DNA of 64,000 nt from Tissierella praeacuta_A (GTDB taxonomy: Bacteria; Bacillota; Clostridia; Tissierellales; Tissierellaceae): positions 122,291 to 186,290 of the forward strand of contig NZ_JBEBOY010000002.1 in NCBI RefSeq assembly GCF_040396155.1, read 5' to 3'. Under the pieces are notes generated by a model that saw nothing but the letters and a program-made list of their open reading frames with translations, had not been told where the DNA came from and did not search any database. The translations under genes and the position numbers were made by a program. The stretch's first letter is position 1; each line of letters opens with the position of its first letter. Positions 43,080 to 53,485 of the stretch are shown here, piece after piece.

Positions 43080-43540
43080 TGAAAGCAGAATATATAAACT
43101 CCTTTTATAAAGCAACTCAGGATGTATTTCAATTAATGCTTGATACAAATGTTGAAAGAGGTAATTTAAAAGTAGTAGATGATATGGTTTGCAGTAAAGA
43201 AGCAAATGTCGTCCTTGGGGTTACAGGGGATTTAAAAGGTACAATTTTATTTGGTTTTACTAAAGATATGACATTGGAAATGGTAAAGATAATGTCAGGA
43301 ATGGAAATGGATGAAATTGATAACTTTGTATCATCAGCATTAGGTGAGGTAGCGAATATTATTGGAGGAAATGCAATAACTAATTTAACTAATCATAATT
43401 ATATATGTGATATTGCTCCACCACAAATAATCATAGGGAAATATAAATCTATTTCCATGGCAAACAGAAAGGCATTACTTATGCCCCTAAAAACACCTAT
43501 CGGTGAATTCGATATTAATATATTTTTAGCAGAAAATTAA
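43079..43540 (+). CDS. Chemotaxis protein CheX
   Basis: Protein of 153 residues of the CheC/CheX/FliY phosphatase family. SALGEVANIIGGNAIT carries the conserved ExxN pair that positions water to dephosphorylate CheY-P. Its ATG overlaps the hemerythrin stop. No other chemotaxis genes in the window. It could couple oxygen binding to motility. Confidence 0.85.
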   Translation: MKAEYINSFYKATQDVFQLMLDTNVERGNLKVVDDMVCSKEANVVLGVTGDLKGTILFGFTKDMTLEMVKIMSGMEMDEIDNFVSSALGEVANIIGGNAITNLTNHNYICDIAPPQIIIGKYKSISMANRKALLMPLKTPIGEFDINIFLAEN

Positions 43541-43627
43541 ATTTTAATTGTATTGTATAATAAATATTACTAATATATAATTATATTAAAGGATATAATT
43601 GAGATAGGGATAAGGGGAGGTGCAAGT

Positions 43628-44176
43628 ATGACTAATGAAGAATTTCAAATATTAGTATTGGAGAAATTGGGAAACTTAGAAATCGGACAAAATAATTTAG
43701 TTGATGGACAGAAACGATTAGAAAAAAGACAAGAGAACTTAGAACTGAGACAAGGGAAACTAGAAGAAGGACAAGGAAGACTAGAAGAAAGACAGAAAAG
43801 ATTAGAAGAAAAACAAGAAAAGTTAGAAGATAGACAAATAAAATTAGAAGAAGGGCAAATAAGACTAGAGGAAAGACAGGAAAGATTAGAAGAAGGTCAA
43901 GTGAGATTAGGACAAAGACAAGAAAAATTAGAAGATAGTCAAAAAAATCTATTGGAAAATCAAAATGACTTAATGAAAGCACAAAAAAGTCTAGAAGAAG
44001 GACAGAAAGAAATTCTTATAAAACTTGAAGGTGTAATAGAACAGACTGCTAATTTAACGGAATTCAGACATGAAATCAAACAAGAACTTGCAGAAATAAA
44101 GTCGAATATATCAAGAATAGAGATAGCTACTGCTGATAATTGGAGTGACATCGCAAGACTGAAGGCAGTAAGATAA
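43628..44176 (+). CDS. Long heptad-repeat coiled-coil protein
   Basis: Protein of 182 residues. Residues about 27-128 are 14 nearly unbroken heptads of the form xQxxLEx (for example GQGRLEE, RQKRLEE, KQEKLED). A globular-looking C-terminal part follows. There is no signal peptide or membrane segment. GGGGAGGTG precedes the ATG. Codons for the repeats also give 21-base periodicity in the DNA. It resembles many clostridial uncharacterised coiled-coil proteins; function unknown, with filament or spacer use possible. Confidence 0.65.
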   Translation: MTNEEFQILVLEKLGNLEIGQNNLVDGQKRLEKRQENLELRQGKLEEGQGRLEERQKRLEEKQEKLEDRQIKLEEGQIRLEERQERLEEGQVRLGQRQEKLEDSQKNLLENQNDLMKAQKSLEEGQKEILIKLEGVIEQTANLTEFRHEIKQELAEIKSNISRIEIATADNWSDIARLKAVR

Positions 44177-44184
44177 TATAGTTT

Positions 44185-44209
44185 AAGAACTCATTATGGG
44201 TTCTTTTTT
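44185..44209 (+). terminator. Terminator after the coiled-coil gene
   Basis: AAGAACTC and GGGTTCTT form the stem, followed by TTTTG. Confidence 0.75.
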
Positions 44210-44421
44210 GTTTTAATTGAAAAGTTACATTTATGATGTTACTCCCAGATATTCTGTTTACTAACTAAATAGGATATTTTGGTGGTGTTTTATGGTTTTA
44301 ATTGTTATTAGATTAAATTAAATATTGATAAATTAATATTTTTTCTTACTTCATTGGAATAATGTCCTATTTATTATATAATAGGAAAGAAAGAAACGAA
44401 TGTTTAGAAAGGTGTGGAGTA

Positions 44422-46623
44422 ATGGATTACCTAAATGGATTAAATGATAGACAGAGAGATGCTGTATTACATACCGTAGGACCTCTGCTTATTTTAGCAG
44501 GGGCAGGGTCAGGAAAAACTAAAGTAGTAACTCATAAAATAGCATATTTAATCGAAGAAAAAGGAATTTTCCCGGGAAATATTTTGGCAATAACCTTTAC
44601 AAATAAAGCTGCAAATGAGATGAAAGAAAGGGTAGCCAAGCTATTATCGACAGATGTAGATAATATGTGGATGGGTACGTTTCACTCGATCTGTGTTAGA
44701 ATACTTAGACGAGATATTGATAAAATCGGATATAATAGATCTTTTACAATATATGACAGAGATGACCAGATAACATTAATAAAAGAGTGTATAAAAGAAA
44801 AAAATCTAGATAAGGACACATATAAGGAATCTTCGGTTTTATCTCAGATTGGCAAATTAAAAGATGCTATGACAGATCCAGATAAATTTATAAATCAAAA
44901 TTATAAGGATTTTTATTTAAGGAATATTGGAGAATTATATGCTCTATATCAAGAAAAGCTTAAGCAATATAATGCATTAGATTTTGATGATTTAATAATA
45001 AAAACAGTACAGCTTTTAAAGTCAAATTCTGATATCTTAGACTATTATCAAAGGAAATTTCAATATGTGTTTGTGGATGAATACCAAGATACAAATAAGG
45101 TACAATATGAATTAATTAAGTTGCTATCAGACAAGTATAAGAATATTTGTGTGGTAGGAGATGAGTCGCAATCTATTTATGGTTGGAGAGGAGCTGATAT
45201 TACTAATATCCTAAACTTTGAAAATGATTTTCAAGGATCTACAACTATAATATTGGAGCAAAATTATAGATCTACACAGAATATACTTAACTTAGCCAAT
45301 AGAGTAATAAAAAACAACTCTGAAAGAAAAGATAAGAATCTATGGACTGAAAATAATGAGGGGGAACCTATATATTATGAAGAGTTGCCAGATTCTGAAG
45401 ATGAAGCATTATTTGTAGCTAGTAAAATAGATGAACTAATATCTCAAGAGTACAGTCTATCTGATTGTGTTATACTTTATAGAACCAATGCTCAATCTCG
45501 TTCTTTTGAAGAATCTTTTATGAGAAAAAATATTCCATATAAAATCGTAGGAGGACTTAAATTCTATGATAGAAAGGAAATAAAGGACATAGTAGCTTAT
45601 TTAAATGTACTAGAAAATCCAGTAGATAATATTTCGCTTAAAAGAATAATAAATGTTCCTAAAAGAGGAATAGGAAATGCGACTATAGATAAATTGGAGG
45701 AATTTGCATCAGAGACCAATGATTCTATTTATGGAGCATTATTATCTTTAGATAAGATATCGGATTTAAATTCTAGAGCAAAGAATAGTTTAAAGCCATT
45801 TATAGATATGATGAATAAGCTTATAGCTATGAAGGAAATAATGGGAGTAAAAGATTTTATAGAGGAAGTTATTAATACTACAGGATATATTAAGGATTTA
45901 GAAAGAGAAGATACTATAGAGGCTCAAACAAGAATAGAAAATATTAAAGAGTTTATATCTGTTGCAATAGACTTTGAAGCACGAATGGGAGAAAGTAATT
46001 TAGAAGAATTTCTAGCCAATGTAGCTTTACTTTCAGATGTAGATAAAACATCTGACACTACTAATGTAGTTACAATGATGACTGTACACAGTGCTAAGGG
46101 GTTAGAGTTTCCAACTGTATTTTTAGTTGGTATGGAAGATGGACTATTTCCTATGACTAGAGCATTAGACAATGAGTCACAATTAGAAGAAGAAAGAAGA
46201 CTTTGCTATGTTGCCATCACTAGGGCGAAAAAGCTATTATTCATAACCAATGCAAGAGTAAGGACAATTTATGGGAATGTAAACTATACCCTACCATCTA
46301 GATTTATTGATGAAATGGGAGATGCTATAGAAAGAAAAGAAAAGAAAAATATTAAGGAGCAGCTAGTATCAGTAAGGGATTTTACAGCTAAAAAAGAAAG
46401 ATTTTCCCCTAAACCATTTGTAATGCAAGTTCAGTCTAAACCTCAAGGTGATATAAATTTAGATGTAAGTGTAGGAGATAAAGTAAAACATAAGAAATTT
46501 GGAATAGGCACTATAGTTCAAATAAAGGATAGAGATAATGATAAGGAATTAGTGATATCATTTGATGGAGAAGGTCTAAAAAGATTGCTTCTTTCCATTG
46601 CTCCTATAGAAATATTGAGGTGA
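44422..46623 (+). CDS. pcrA: ATP-dependent DNA helicase PcrA (UvrD family)
   Basis: Protein of 733 residues. Superfamily 1 motifs: GAGSGKTK (I), FTNKAANEM (Ia), VDEYQDTN (II), GDESQSIYGWRGA (III), LEQNYRS (IV), MTVHSAKGLEFP (V) and RRLCYVAITRAKK (VI). A C-terminal KFGIGTIVQI tudor-like segment is typical of PcrA. The frame opens at 44362 but a GGAG precedes the ATG at 44422, giving MDYLNGLNDRQRDAV. It lies 4 bases before ligA, as in other Firmicutes. Roles: repair and plasmid replication. Confidence 0.95.
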   Translation: MDYLNGLNDRQRDAVLHTVGPLLILAGAGSGKTKVVTHKIAYLIEEKGIFPGNILAITFTNKAANEMKERVAKLLSTDVDNMWMGTFHSICVRILRRDIDKIGYNRSFTIYDRDDQITLIKECIKEKNLDKDTYKESSVLSQIGKLKDAMTDPDKFINQNYKDFYLRNIGELYALYQEKLKQYNALDFDDLIIKTVQLLKSNSDILDYYQRKFQYVFVDEYQDTNKVQYELIKLLSDKYKNICVVGDESQSIYGWRGADITNILNFENDFQGSTTIILEQNYRSTQNILNLANRVIKNNSERKDKNLWTENNEGEPIYYEELPDSEDEALFVASKIDELISQEYSLSDCVILYRTNAQSRSFEESFMRKNIPYKIVGGLKFYDRKEIKDIVAYLNVLENPVDNISLKRIINVPKRGIGNATIDKLEEFASETNDSIYGALLSLDKISDLNSRAKNSLKPFIDMMNKLIAMKEIMGVKDFIEEVINTTGYIKDLEREDTIEAQTRIENIKEFISVAIDFEARMGESNLEEFLANVALLSDVDKTSDTTNVVTMMTVHSAKGLEFPTVFLVGMEDGLFPMTRALDNESQLEEERRLCYVAITRAKKLLFITNARVRTIYGNVNYTLPSRFIDEMGDAIERKEKKNIKEQLVSVRDFTAKKERFSPKPFVMQVQSKPQGDINLDVSVGDKVKHKKFGIGTIVQIKDRDNDKELVISFDGEGLKRLLLSIAPIEILR

Positions 46624-46627
46624 TATT

Positions 46628-48619
46628 ATGGATAATGAAAAAAGAATAGAAGAACTTATAGAGATAATTAGTGATTTGAATTATCATTATTATACCTTAG
46701 ACGAGCCTAAGGTATCTGATAAGGAATACGATTTATTATATGATGAACTAATAAAATTAGAAAAGGAAACTGGGATAATACATCTATATTCTCCAACGCA
46801 GAGAGTAGGAGGAGAGTTAGTAGATAAGTTTGAAAAACATACTCATTTAGGGAGATTGTGGAGTTTAGATAAGAGTCAAAATGAAGTAGAGCTAATTAAC
46901 TGGGATAATAGAGTTAGAAAGGCTATAAATGAATACAATTTATCTAATGAAGATAAACTACCTAATCCAAAATATATAGTGGAATATAAATTTGATGGAC
47001 TGACTATAAACCTTACTTATAATAATGGATTATTGGTACAAGGTGCTACAAGGGGAAATGGAACCATTGGAGAAGCTATATTACCGCAGCTTAAGACCAT
47101 AAAATCTATTCCTTTAAAGATAGATTTTAAAGGAGTTATGGAGGTACAAGGTGAAGGGTTAATGCCTTTATCTGCATTGGAGGAATACAATAGATATGCA
47201 TTAGAACCCCTTAAAAATGCTAGAAATGCAGCAGCAGGAGCTTTAAGAAATTTAGATTCTAAAGTGACAGCAGAAAGAAACCTAATAGGATATTTTTATA
47301 ATATAGGATATATAGAAGGAAAGACATTTCAAAAACATACTGAGGTATTGGAATTTTTAAAAGAAAATAGATTACCTGTTTTTCCCTATGTAAAAGAATT
47401 CGAATCAATAGAAGATATAATTAAGGAAATTGAAATAATAAAGGAAGAAAGGCATAATCTAGATATATTAACTGATGGACTAGTTATAAAAATAGATGAT
47501 ATAAGAACTAGGGAGATTCTTGGTTATACAAATAAATTTCCCAGGTGGGCAATAGCTTATAAATTTGAGGCAGAAGAGACTACAACAAAATTATTAGAAG
47601 TAGTATGGAATGTTGGAAGAACATCTAAGGTAACGCCTACTGCAATACTAGAGCCAGTGGAAATTGGAGGAGTTACAGTTAGAAGGGCCACATTGAATAA
47701 TTATGACGATATTGAAAGAAAAGGAGTAAGGATAAACTCGAGGGTACTTATTAGAAGATCCAATGATGTTATTCCAGAGATATTAGGAATAGTTGAAACA
47801 GATGATGAAACTTATGAAATAGAAAAACCTATACATTGTCCAGCATGTAATTCCGAACTGATTCAAAATGGAGTTCATATATTTTGTCCAAATTCATTAT
47901 CTTGTAAACCACAGTTAGTATCAAGACTAGTTCATTTTGCTAGTCGAGATGCTATGAATATAGAAGGATTTAGTGAAAAGACAGCAGAAAAGTTTCTAGA
48001 GGAATTAGATATAGTAGATTTACCTCAGATATATGAAGTAAAATATGAGGATTTAATTAAATTAGAAGGATTTAAGGATAAGAAGACAAATAATTTATTG
48101 GAAGCTATAGAAAAATCTAAACATATATCCTTAACATCTTTTATATATGCGTTGGGAATAAATAATGTGGGCATAAAAACAGCAAATGATTTAGCGAATT
48201 ATTTTAAATCACTGGACAATCTAAAAAAGGCAACCTTTGAAGAATTAATAACTGTAGGAGAAGTTGGAGAGATAATAGCTAATAGTATTTTAGAGTTCTT
48301 TCATGATGAAAGAATATTAGAAAGCCTAGATAAGTTATTATCTGAAGGTGTAAATCCATATTTTGAAGAAGTTGAAGTACAGCAATCTATATTTACAGAT
48401 AAAACTGTAGTTATTACAGGTACAATAGAGGGACTTAGTAGGAATGAAATAAAGGATATTGTAGAGAAAATGGGGGGGAAAGTAACAGGTTCTGTTAGTA
48501 AGAAAACAGACTATGTTATAGTAGGAGAAGACCCAGGCTCTAAATATACTAAGGCATTAGAATTAGGCATTGAGATAATAAATGAGGAAACATTATTACA
48601 ATTAACAAAGAATAATTGA
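46628..48619 (+). CDS. ligA: NAD-dependent DNA ligase LigA
   Basis: Protein of 663 residues. The adenylation lysine is in VEYKFDGLT (family KxDG). An OB fold follows, then a four-Cys zinc finger (CPAC, FC, SC), HhH motifs, and a C-terminal BRCT domain (TDKTVVITGTIEG, YVIVGEDPGSK). GAGG precedes the ATG. Essential for replication and repair. It is coupled to pcrA. Confidence 0.96.
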   Translation: MDNEKRIEELIEIISDLNYHYYTLDEPKVSDKEYDLLYDELIKLEKETGIIHLYSPTQRVGGELVDKFEKHTHLGRLWSLDKSQNEVELINWDNRVRKAINEYNLSNEDKLPNPKYIVEYKFDGLTINLTYNNGLLVQGATRGNGTIGEAILPQLKTIKSIPLKIDFKGVMEVQGEGLMPLSALEEYNRYALEPLKNARNAAAGALRNLDSKVTAERNLIGYFYNIGYIEGKTFQKHTEVLEFLKENRLPVFPYVKEFESIEDIIKEIEIIKEERHNLDILTDGLVIKIDDIRTREILGYTNKFPRWAIAYKFEAEETTTKLLEVVWNVGRTSKVTPTAILEPVEIGGVTVRRATLNNYDDIERKGVRINSRVLIRRSNDVIPEILGIVETDDETYEIEKPIHCPACNSELIQNGVHIFCPNSLSCKPQLVSRLVHFASRDAMNIEGFSEKTAEKFLEELDIVDLPQIYEVKYEDLIKLEGFKDKKTNNLLEAIEKSKHISLTSFIYALGINNVGIKTANDLANYFKSLDNLKKATFEELITVGEVGEIIANSILEFFHDERILESLDKLLSEGVNPYFEEVEVQQSIFTDKTVVITGTIEGLSRNEIKDIVEKMGGKVTGSVSKKTDYVIVGEDPGSKYTKALELGIEIINEETLLQLTKNN

Positions 48620-48740
48620 AAAATTAAAGCAATAGTTATAAAATATTTTTATATATTTAGTTGAGTAGACAATTTTTAGATATTAATTGTTTAGTGTTTT
48701 AATTCTCGATTTTCAATTGAATAATTAGGAGGGTAAGATT

Positions 48741-49031
48741 ATGATTACTAAGGAACAGGTAGAACATATAGCTAATTTAGCTAGATTAAAGTTCTCAGAA
48801 GAAGAGATAGATGAGTTTACAAATAAGTTTGCAGAAGTTCTAGAATATATAGAAACATTAAATGAAGTAGATACAGAAAATGTGGAACCTACTTATCAAG
48901 TTAATAATCATATTCAAGTATTAAGAGAAGATATAGTAGAAGAAGGAGAAGGATTAACTAGAGAAGAAGTCCTTCAAAATGCAATAGAAGAACAATATGG
49001 ATATTTTAAATTACTAAGGATAGTGGAATAA
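48741..49031 (+). CDS. gatC: Asp/Glu-tRNA amidotransferase subunit C
   Basis: Protein of 96 residues starting ITKEQVEHIANLARLKF, the usual GatC N-terminus, with LRED near the C-terminus. It stabilises GatA and GatB, which amidate Glu-tRNA(Gln) and Asp-tRNA(Asn). AGGAGGG precedes the ATG. First gene of gatCAB. Confidence 0.95.
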   Translation: MITKEQVEHIANLARLKFSEEEIDEFTNKFAEVLEYIETLNEVDTENVEPTYQVNNHIQVLREDIVEEGEGLTREEVLQNAIEEQYGYFKLLRIVE

Positions 49032-49045
49032 GAAGGGGTGAGATA

Positions 49046-50509
49046 ATGGATATTACAAAATTATCAGCATTTGAAATGAGAAAGAAAATACATGAAAAAG
49101 AAATATCAAGTAGAGAATTGATTGAAGCCCATTTTAATAAAATAGATGAAATGGAAAAAGATATAAATGCTTTTATATCTTTAAATAGAGAGGAAGCCTT
49201 AAAAGCGGCAGATAGAGTAGATGAAAAAATAAAGAATGGTGAAGGAATAGGATTATTAGCAGGATTACCTATAGGGATTAAGGACAATATTATGACCAAA
49301 GATTTGAGAACTACTTGTGCATCTAAGATGCTAGAGAATTTCATTCCACCATATGATGCAACAGTTGTAGAAAAAATTAAATCTGCCGATGGGATAATTA
49401 TAGGAAAGACTAATATGGATGAGTTTGCTATGGGCTCATCTACAGAGACTTCATATTTTGGACCTACTAAAAATCCTGTTGATTTAGAAAGAGTACCTGG
49501 AGGGTCCTCTGGAGGATCAGCTGCAGCAGTAAAGGCTGGAGAAGTAGCATTAGCTTTAGGTACAGATACAGGAGGCTCTATTAGACAACCAGCATCTTAT
49601 TGTGATGTTGTAGGGATAAAGCCAACCTATGGTATAGTATCAAGATATGGTGTGGTTCCTATGGCTAACACATTGGATCAAGTAGGAGTATTTGGAAGAG
49701 ATGTAAAGGATGCTGTCTTTATGTTATCTTCCATAACTGGATATGATAAGAAAGACTCCACTTCTTTTAATAATCCAGAAGGAACTATAATATTTGGAAG
49801 TTTTCCTGAGAAAATAGATTTTAACAATTATTTAAAAGGAATGAAAATAGGATTTCCTAAGGAGTTCTTTAATGAGGGTGTAGATGATAGCATTAAAGAA
49901 CAAACAACTAAATCAATTAAAATATTGGAATCTTTAGGTGCTGAAGTAGACGAGATTTCTTTACCCCATTTAGAATATGGTCTATCGACTTATTATATTA
50001 TATCAACATCAGAAATTAGTTCTAATTTAGCTAGATTTGATGGTGTCAGATATGGATATAGAGCCAAGGAATATACTACATTAGATGAATTATATATAAA
50101 CTCAAGAACTGAAGCCTTTGGAGAAGAAGTAAAAAGAAGAATAATGTTAGGTACTTATTCATTAAGTAGAGGATATGCAGATCAACATTATAAAAAGGCA
50201 TTGAAAATAAGAACTTTAATAAAAAAAGACTTTGACAAGGCTTTTAATAAATATGATATAATCATATCTCCTACATCTCCTATGCTACCATTTAAGTTTG
50301 GAGAAAAAACTAAAGATCCTTTATCCATGTATATGGCGGACTTATTTACTGTTCCAGTTAATCTTGCAGGTCTTTGTGCAATGAGTATACCATGTGGATA
50401 TGTAGATGGACTTCCTGTAGGTCTTCAAATAATCGGAGATAGATTTAAGGAAGCAAATATTATTAAAGCGGGGCTAGGATTTGAAGGAGGACTAAAAAAT
50501 GAGCTATAA
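49046..50509 (+). CDS. gatA: Asp/Glu-tRNA amidotransferase subunit A
   Basis: Protein of 487 residues. The amidase triad is intact: Lys in PIGIKDNI, cis-Ser in PGGSSGGSAAAV and Ser nucleophile in TDTGGSIRQPA. It releases ammonia from glutamine for GatB. It therefore still uses glutamine, in contrast to the PurF and PurL of this window. It overlaps gatB by 11 bases. Confidence 0.96.
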   Translation: MDITKLSAFEMRKKIHEKEISSRELIEAHFNKIDEMEKDINAFISLNREEALKAADRVDEKIKNGEGIGLLAGLPIGIKDNIMTKDLRTTCASKMLENFIPPYDATVVEKIKSADGIIIGKTNMDEFAMGSSTETSYFGPTKNPVDLERVPGGSSGGSAAAVKAGEVALALGTDTGGSIRQPASYCDVVGIKPTYGIVSRYGVVPMANTLDQVGVFGRDVKDAVFMLSSITGYDKKDSTSFNNPEGTIIFGSFPEKIDFNNYLKGMKIGFPKEFFNEGVDDSIKEQTTKSIKILESLGAEVDEISLPHLEYGLSTYYIISTSEISSNLARFDGVRYGYRAKEYTTLDELYINSRTEAFGEEVKRRIMLGTYSLSRGYADQHYKKALKIRTLIKKDFDKAFNKYDIIISPTSPMLPFKFGEKTKDPLSMYMADLFTVPVNLAGLCAMSIPCGYVDGLPVGLQIIGDRFKEANIIKAGLGFEGGLKNEL

Positions 50510-51929
50510 AACTATAATTGGACTTGAAATCCATACTGAACTTATGACTAAAACAAAAATGTTCTGTAGCTGTACAAATGCTTTCGGTAGTGAAGCCAAT
50601 ACACATTGTTGTCCTGTTTGTATTGGACTGCCTGGAGCACTTCCTGTGATAAATAAAACTGCTGTAGAATATGCCATAAAGGCAGGGATTGCCTTTAATT
50701 GCGAAATAAATACTAGGACTCGAATGGATAGAAAAAATTATTTTTATTCAGATTTGGTTAAAGGTTATCAAATTTCTCAAGATGATATACCTTTATGTGA
50801 TGGTGGTTATATAGAGATAGAATTGGAAAGTGGAACTAAAGAAATCCATTTGCAAAGGATTCATATAGAAGAAGATACAGGAAAACAAACACATACAACA
50901 GATGGAGATACACTAATTGACTACAATAGATCTGGAGTACCTCTAATAGAAATAGTAACAAAGCCAGAGATGAATACAGCAGAGGAAGCTAGATTATTCC
51001 TTGAAAAACTTAAAGAAACTCTAAAATATATAGAAGTATCAGATTGTAAAATGGAAGAAGGCTCCCTTAGATGTGATGTAAATATAAATGTTGTGGATAA
51101 TGAAACTGGAGCCAAAACTAATATTACAGAGATTAAGAACTTAAACTCCTTTAAAGGTGCAGTAAAGGCTATGGAATATGAAGAACAAAGACATATAGCT
51201 CTTTTGAAGGAAGGAAAAAATACTGTTAAAGAAACTAGAAGATGGGATGAAGTAAAAAATGAAACTATAACTATGAGAGCAAAAGGAGAGGTAGCAGATT
51301 ATAGATATGCTGCTGATGGAGATATATCACCTATAGAAATTAATGATAAATGGATAGAAGAAATAAAAAATAACCTTCCAGAGTTACCTCATGATAAAAA
51401 GGAAAGATTTATTAAGGAATATGAGCTGGAAGAATATGATGCGGGAGTATTGACATCATCTAAAGAATTAGCTTCTTTCTTTGAAGAAACTATAAAACAT
51501 ATAGATGATTCAAAATTAGTCAGTAATTGGATTATGGGAGATGTTTTAAGGAGATTAAAAGACGAAGAAGTAGAAATTCAAGATACTTCTCTTACTCCAG
51601 AGGCTCTAGCAAAGTTAATATCTATTGTTAAAGAAGGTAAAATTAATAATAATACTGGAAAAAAAGTATTAAAGGAGATTTTCGATACAGGTAAAGACCC
51701 AGAAACAATAGTAAAAGAACAAGGATTAGTTCAAATTAGCGATGAGGGAGCATTAAAAGAAATAGTAGCAAAAGTCCTAGATGAAAACGAGCAATCTATT
51801 ATTGATTATAAAAATGGTAAAGATAGAGCTATTGGATTTTTGGTGGGACAAATAATGAAAGCATCAAGGGGCAAGGCTAATCCTCAAATTGTAAATAAAA
51901 TGATTATAGATATGATAAATGAAAGATAG
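50499..51929 (+). CDS. gatB: Asp/Glu-tRNA amidotransferase subunit B
   Basis: Protein of 476 residues. It begins KTIIGLEIHTEL with the zinc-binding CSCTNAFG and HCCPVC region, and ends with the helical YqeY-like tRNA-binding tail (GFLVGQIMKASRGKANP). It activates the Glu or Asp on tRNA with ATP and amidates it. Complete, overlapping gatA. Confidence 0.96.
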   Translation: MSYKTIIGLEIHTELMTKTKMFCSCTNAFGSEANTHCCPVCIGLPGALPVINKTAVEYAIKAGIAFNCEINTRTRMDRKNYFYSDLVKGYQISQDDIPLCDGGYIEIELESGTKEIHLQRIHIEEDTGKQTHTTDGDTLIDYNRSGVPLIEIVTKPEMNTAEEARLFLEKLKETLKYIEVSDCKMEEGSLRCDVNINVVDNETGAKTNITEIKNLNSFKGAVKAMEYEEQRHIALLKEGKNTVKETRRWDEVKNETITMRAKGEVADYRYAADGDISPIEINDKWIEEIKNNLPELPHDKKERFIKEYELEEYDAGVLTSSKELASFFEETIKHIDDSKLVSNWIMGDVLRRLKDEEVEIQDTSLTPEALAKLISIVKEGKINNNTGKKVLKEIFDTGKDPETIVKEQGLVQISDEGALKEIVAKVLDENEQSIIDYKNGKDRAIGFLVGQIMKASRGKANPQIVNKMIIDMINER

Positions 51930-51953
51930 ATGGGAAACCCCGTCTATTTTTTT
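51926..51953 (+). terminator. Terminator of gatCAB
   Basis: ATAGATGGG pairs with CCCGTCTAT (one G-U) around AAAC, then TTTTTT. It overlaps the gatB stop. Confidence 0.85.
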
Positions 51954-51982
51954 ATACCAAGCTCTATTCAGATAATTTTAAC

Positions 51983-52011
51983 TTGAAAAAACATTCAGAA
52001 TACAATACAAT
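51983..52011 (+). promoter_or_regulatory. Promoter of the symporter gene
   Basis: TTGAAA at 51983-51988, a 17-base spacer and TACAAT at 52006-52011. Confidence 0.6.
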
Positions 52012-52063
52012 TATAATAATAATTATTATTCATGGCACATAAAATATTTTAAGGAGGGATATT

Positions 52064-53317
52064 ATGGCTAAGAAAAAGGTAAGTCTTACATTACGAGTTC
52101 TTATTGGACTCATACTTGGATTAGTTATTGGAATTATAGTTTTCCAATTACCTAGTGGAATAATCAAAGATGTAATTTTAATCAATGGAATCTTTCAATT
52201 AATTGGTCAGATATTTTTAAGAGGAATAATGATGCTTGTAGTTCCTTTAGTTTTTATTTCATTAGTAAATGGTGCTGCGAACATTGGAGATGTAAAGAAA
52301 TTAGGCAGGGTTGGAGTAAAAACCGTAGGCTTTTATCTAACCACTACTGCCATAGCTATTGTCATTGCATTGATATTGGGATTTTTCTTAAAACCTGGAG
52401 TTGGATTAGATATGTCTGCTATAGAAGTGGTAGAGCCTACAATAAATCCTAAAGTACCACTTATTCAAATTTTATATGAAATGGTGCCTAAAAATCCTAT
52501 AGCTGCAATGGCTGAAGGTAATATGCTCCAAATCATTGTATTTGCTATACTAACAGGTATAGGTTTATCTTTATTAGGCAAAAAAGTCGAATTTTTATCA
52601 AAATTATTTATCAATTTAAATGATCTAATAATGAAGTTAGTAGAAATAGTAATGTTATTTGCACCAATAGGAGTCTTCGGCCTTATAGCAAAAACCTTTG
52701 CTACAGTGGGATATTCGGGAGTATTACCTTTGATTAAATATATACTTACAGTATATGTTGGACTAATAATTCATATGTTCTTTGTTTATGGAGGTCTTTT
52801 AAAAGGATTAACGGACTTATCACCAAGGGTATTCTATAAGAAATTTTTACCAGCAATGTCAGTAGCATTTTCTACTGCCAGTAGTAATGCTACAGTTCCA
52901 GTATCTTTGGAAATAGCAGAAAAGGAATTAGGTATTTCAAAGAATATTGCATCTTTTACTATTCCATTAGGAGCGACAATTAATATGGACGGTACTGCTA
53001 TAATGCAGGGTATAGCAGTGTTTTTTATAGCTCAAGTATATGGATATGAACTAACTCTGGGGATGATATTGACCGTAATACTTACTGCTACTTTGGCATC
53101 CATAGGTACTGCTGGGGTCCCAGGAGCTGGTACCATAATGCTTTCTATGGTACTTCAGTCAATAGGTTTGCCTTTAGAAGGAATTGGATTACTTATGGGT
53201 ATAGATAGACTTGTGGATATGGGAAGAACTGTTACAAATATTACTGGTGATGCAGTATGTACTGCAGTAATAGCAAAACAAGAAGGAGAATTAAATATGG
53301 AAATTGCAAAATCATGA
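52064..53317 (+). CDS. Dicarboxylate/amino acid:cation symporter (GltP/DctA family)
   Basis: Protein of 417 residues with eight or so membrane helices and the re-entrant loop signatures STASSNATVPVSLE (HP1) and GATINMDGTAIMQG, then GTAGVPGAG (HP2). This family takes up glutamate, aspartate, serine, or C4-dicarboxylates with Na+ or H+. It fits an amino-acid-fermenting anaerobe. AAGGAGGG precedes the ATG. Its own promoter and terminator flank it. Substrate not resolved. Confidence 0.9.
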   Translation: MAKKKVSLTLRVLIGLILGLVIGIIVFQLPSGIIKDVILINGIFQLIGQIFLRGIMMLVVPLVFISLVNGAANIGDVKKLGRVGVKTVGFYLTTTAIAIVIALILGFFLKPGVGLDMSAIEVVEPTINPKVPLIQILYEMVPKNPIAAMAEGNMLQIIVFAILTGIGLSLLGKKVEFLSKLFINLNDLIMKLVEIVMLFAPIGVFGLIAKTFATVGYSGVLPLIKYILTVYVGLIIHMFFVYGGLLKGLTDLSPRVFYKKFLPAMSVAFSTASSNATVPVSLEIAEKELGISKNIASFTIPLGATINMDGTAIMQGIAVFFIAQVYGYELTLGMILTVILTATLASIGTAGVPGAGTIMLSMVLQSIGLPLEGIGLLMGIDRLVDMGRTVTNITGDAVCTAVIAKQEGELNMEIAKS

Positions 53318-53323
53318 TATATG

Positions 53324-53353
53324 GAAATAGGATCTAAAAATGGATCCTATTTC
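53324..53353 (+). terminator. Terminator after the symporter
   Basis: GAAATAGGATC and GATCCTATTTC form an 11-pair stem, with a modest T-containing tail. Confidence 0.7.
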
Positions 53354-53485
53354 TATGTATTTTAAAATAAAAAAATATTTATTATTGATAATTAGAAGTG
53401 GTATAATATTACGAAGGTAAGTTAAAAAAGCAAATGGCAAAACTGAAATGTAAATGTGAACTATGTCAAAATCAGGAGGTGCACT

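Noticed and set aside
43632..43982. Minus-strand hydrophobic frame opposite the heptad-repeat gene
   Set aside because: It is the reverse complement of a charged repeat, which yields artificial Leu/Phe/Val-rich sequence.
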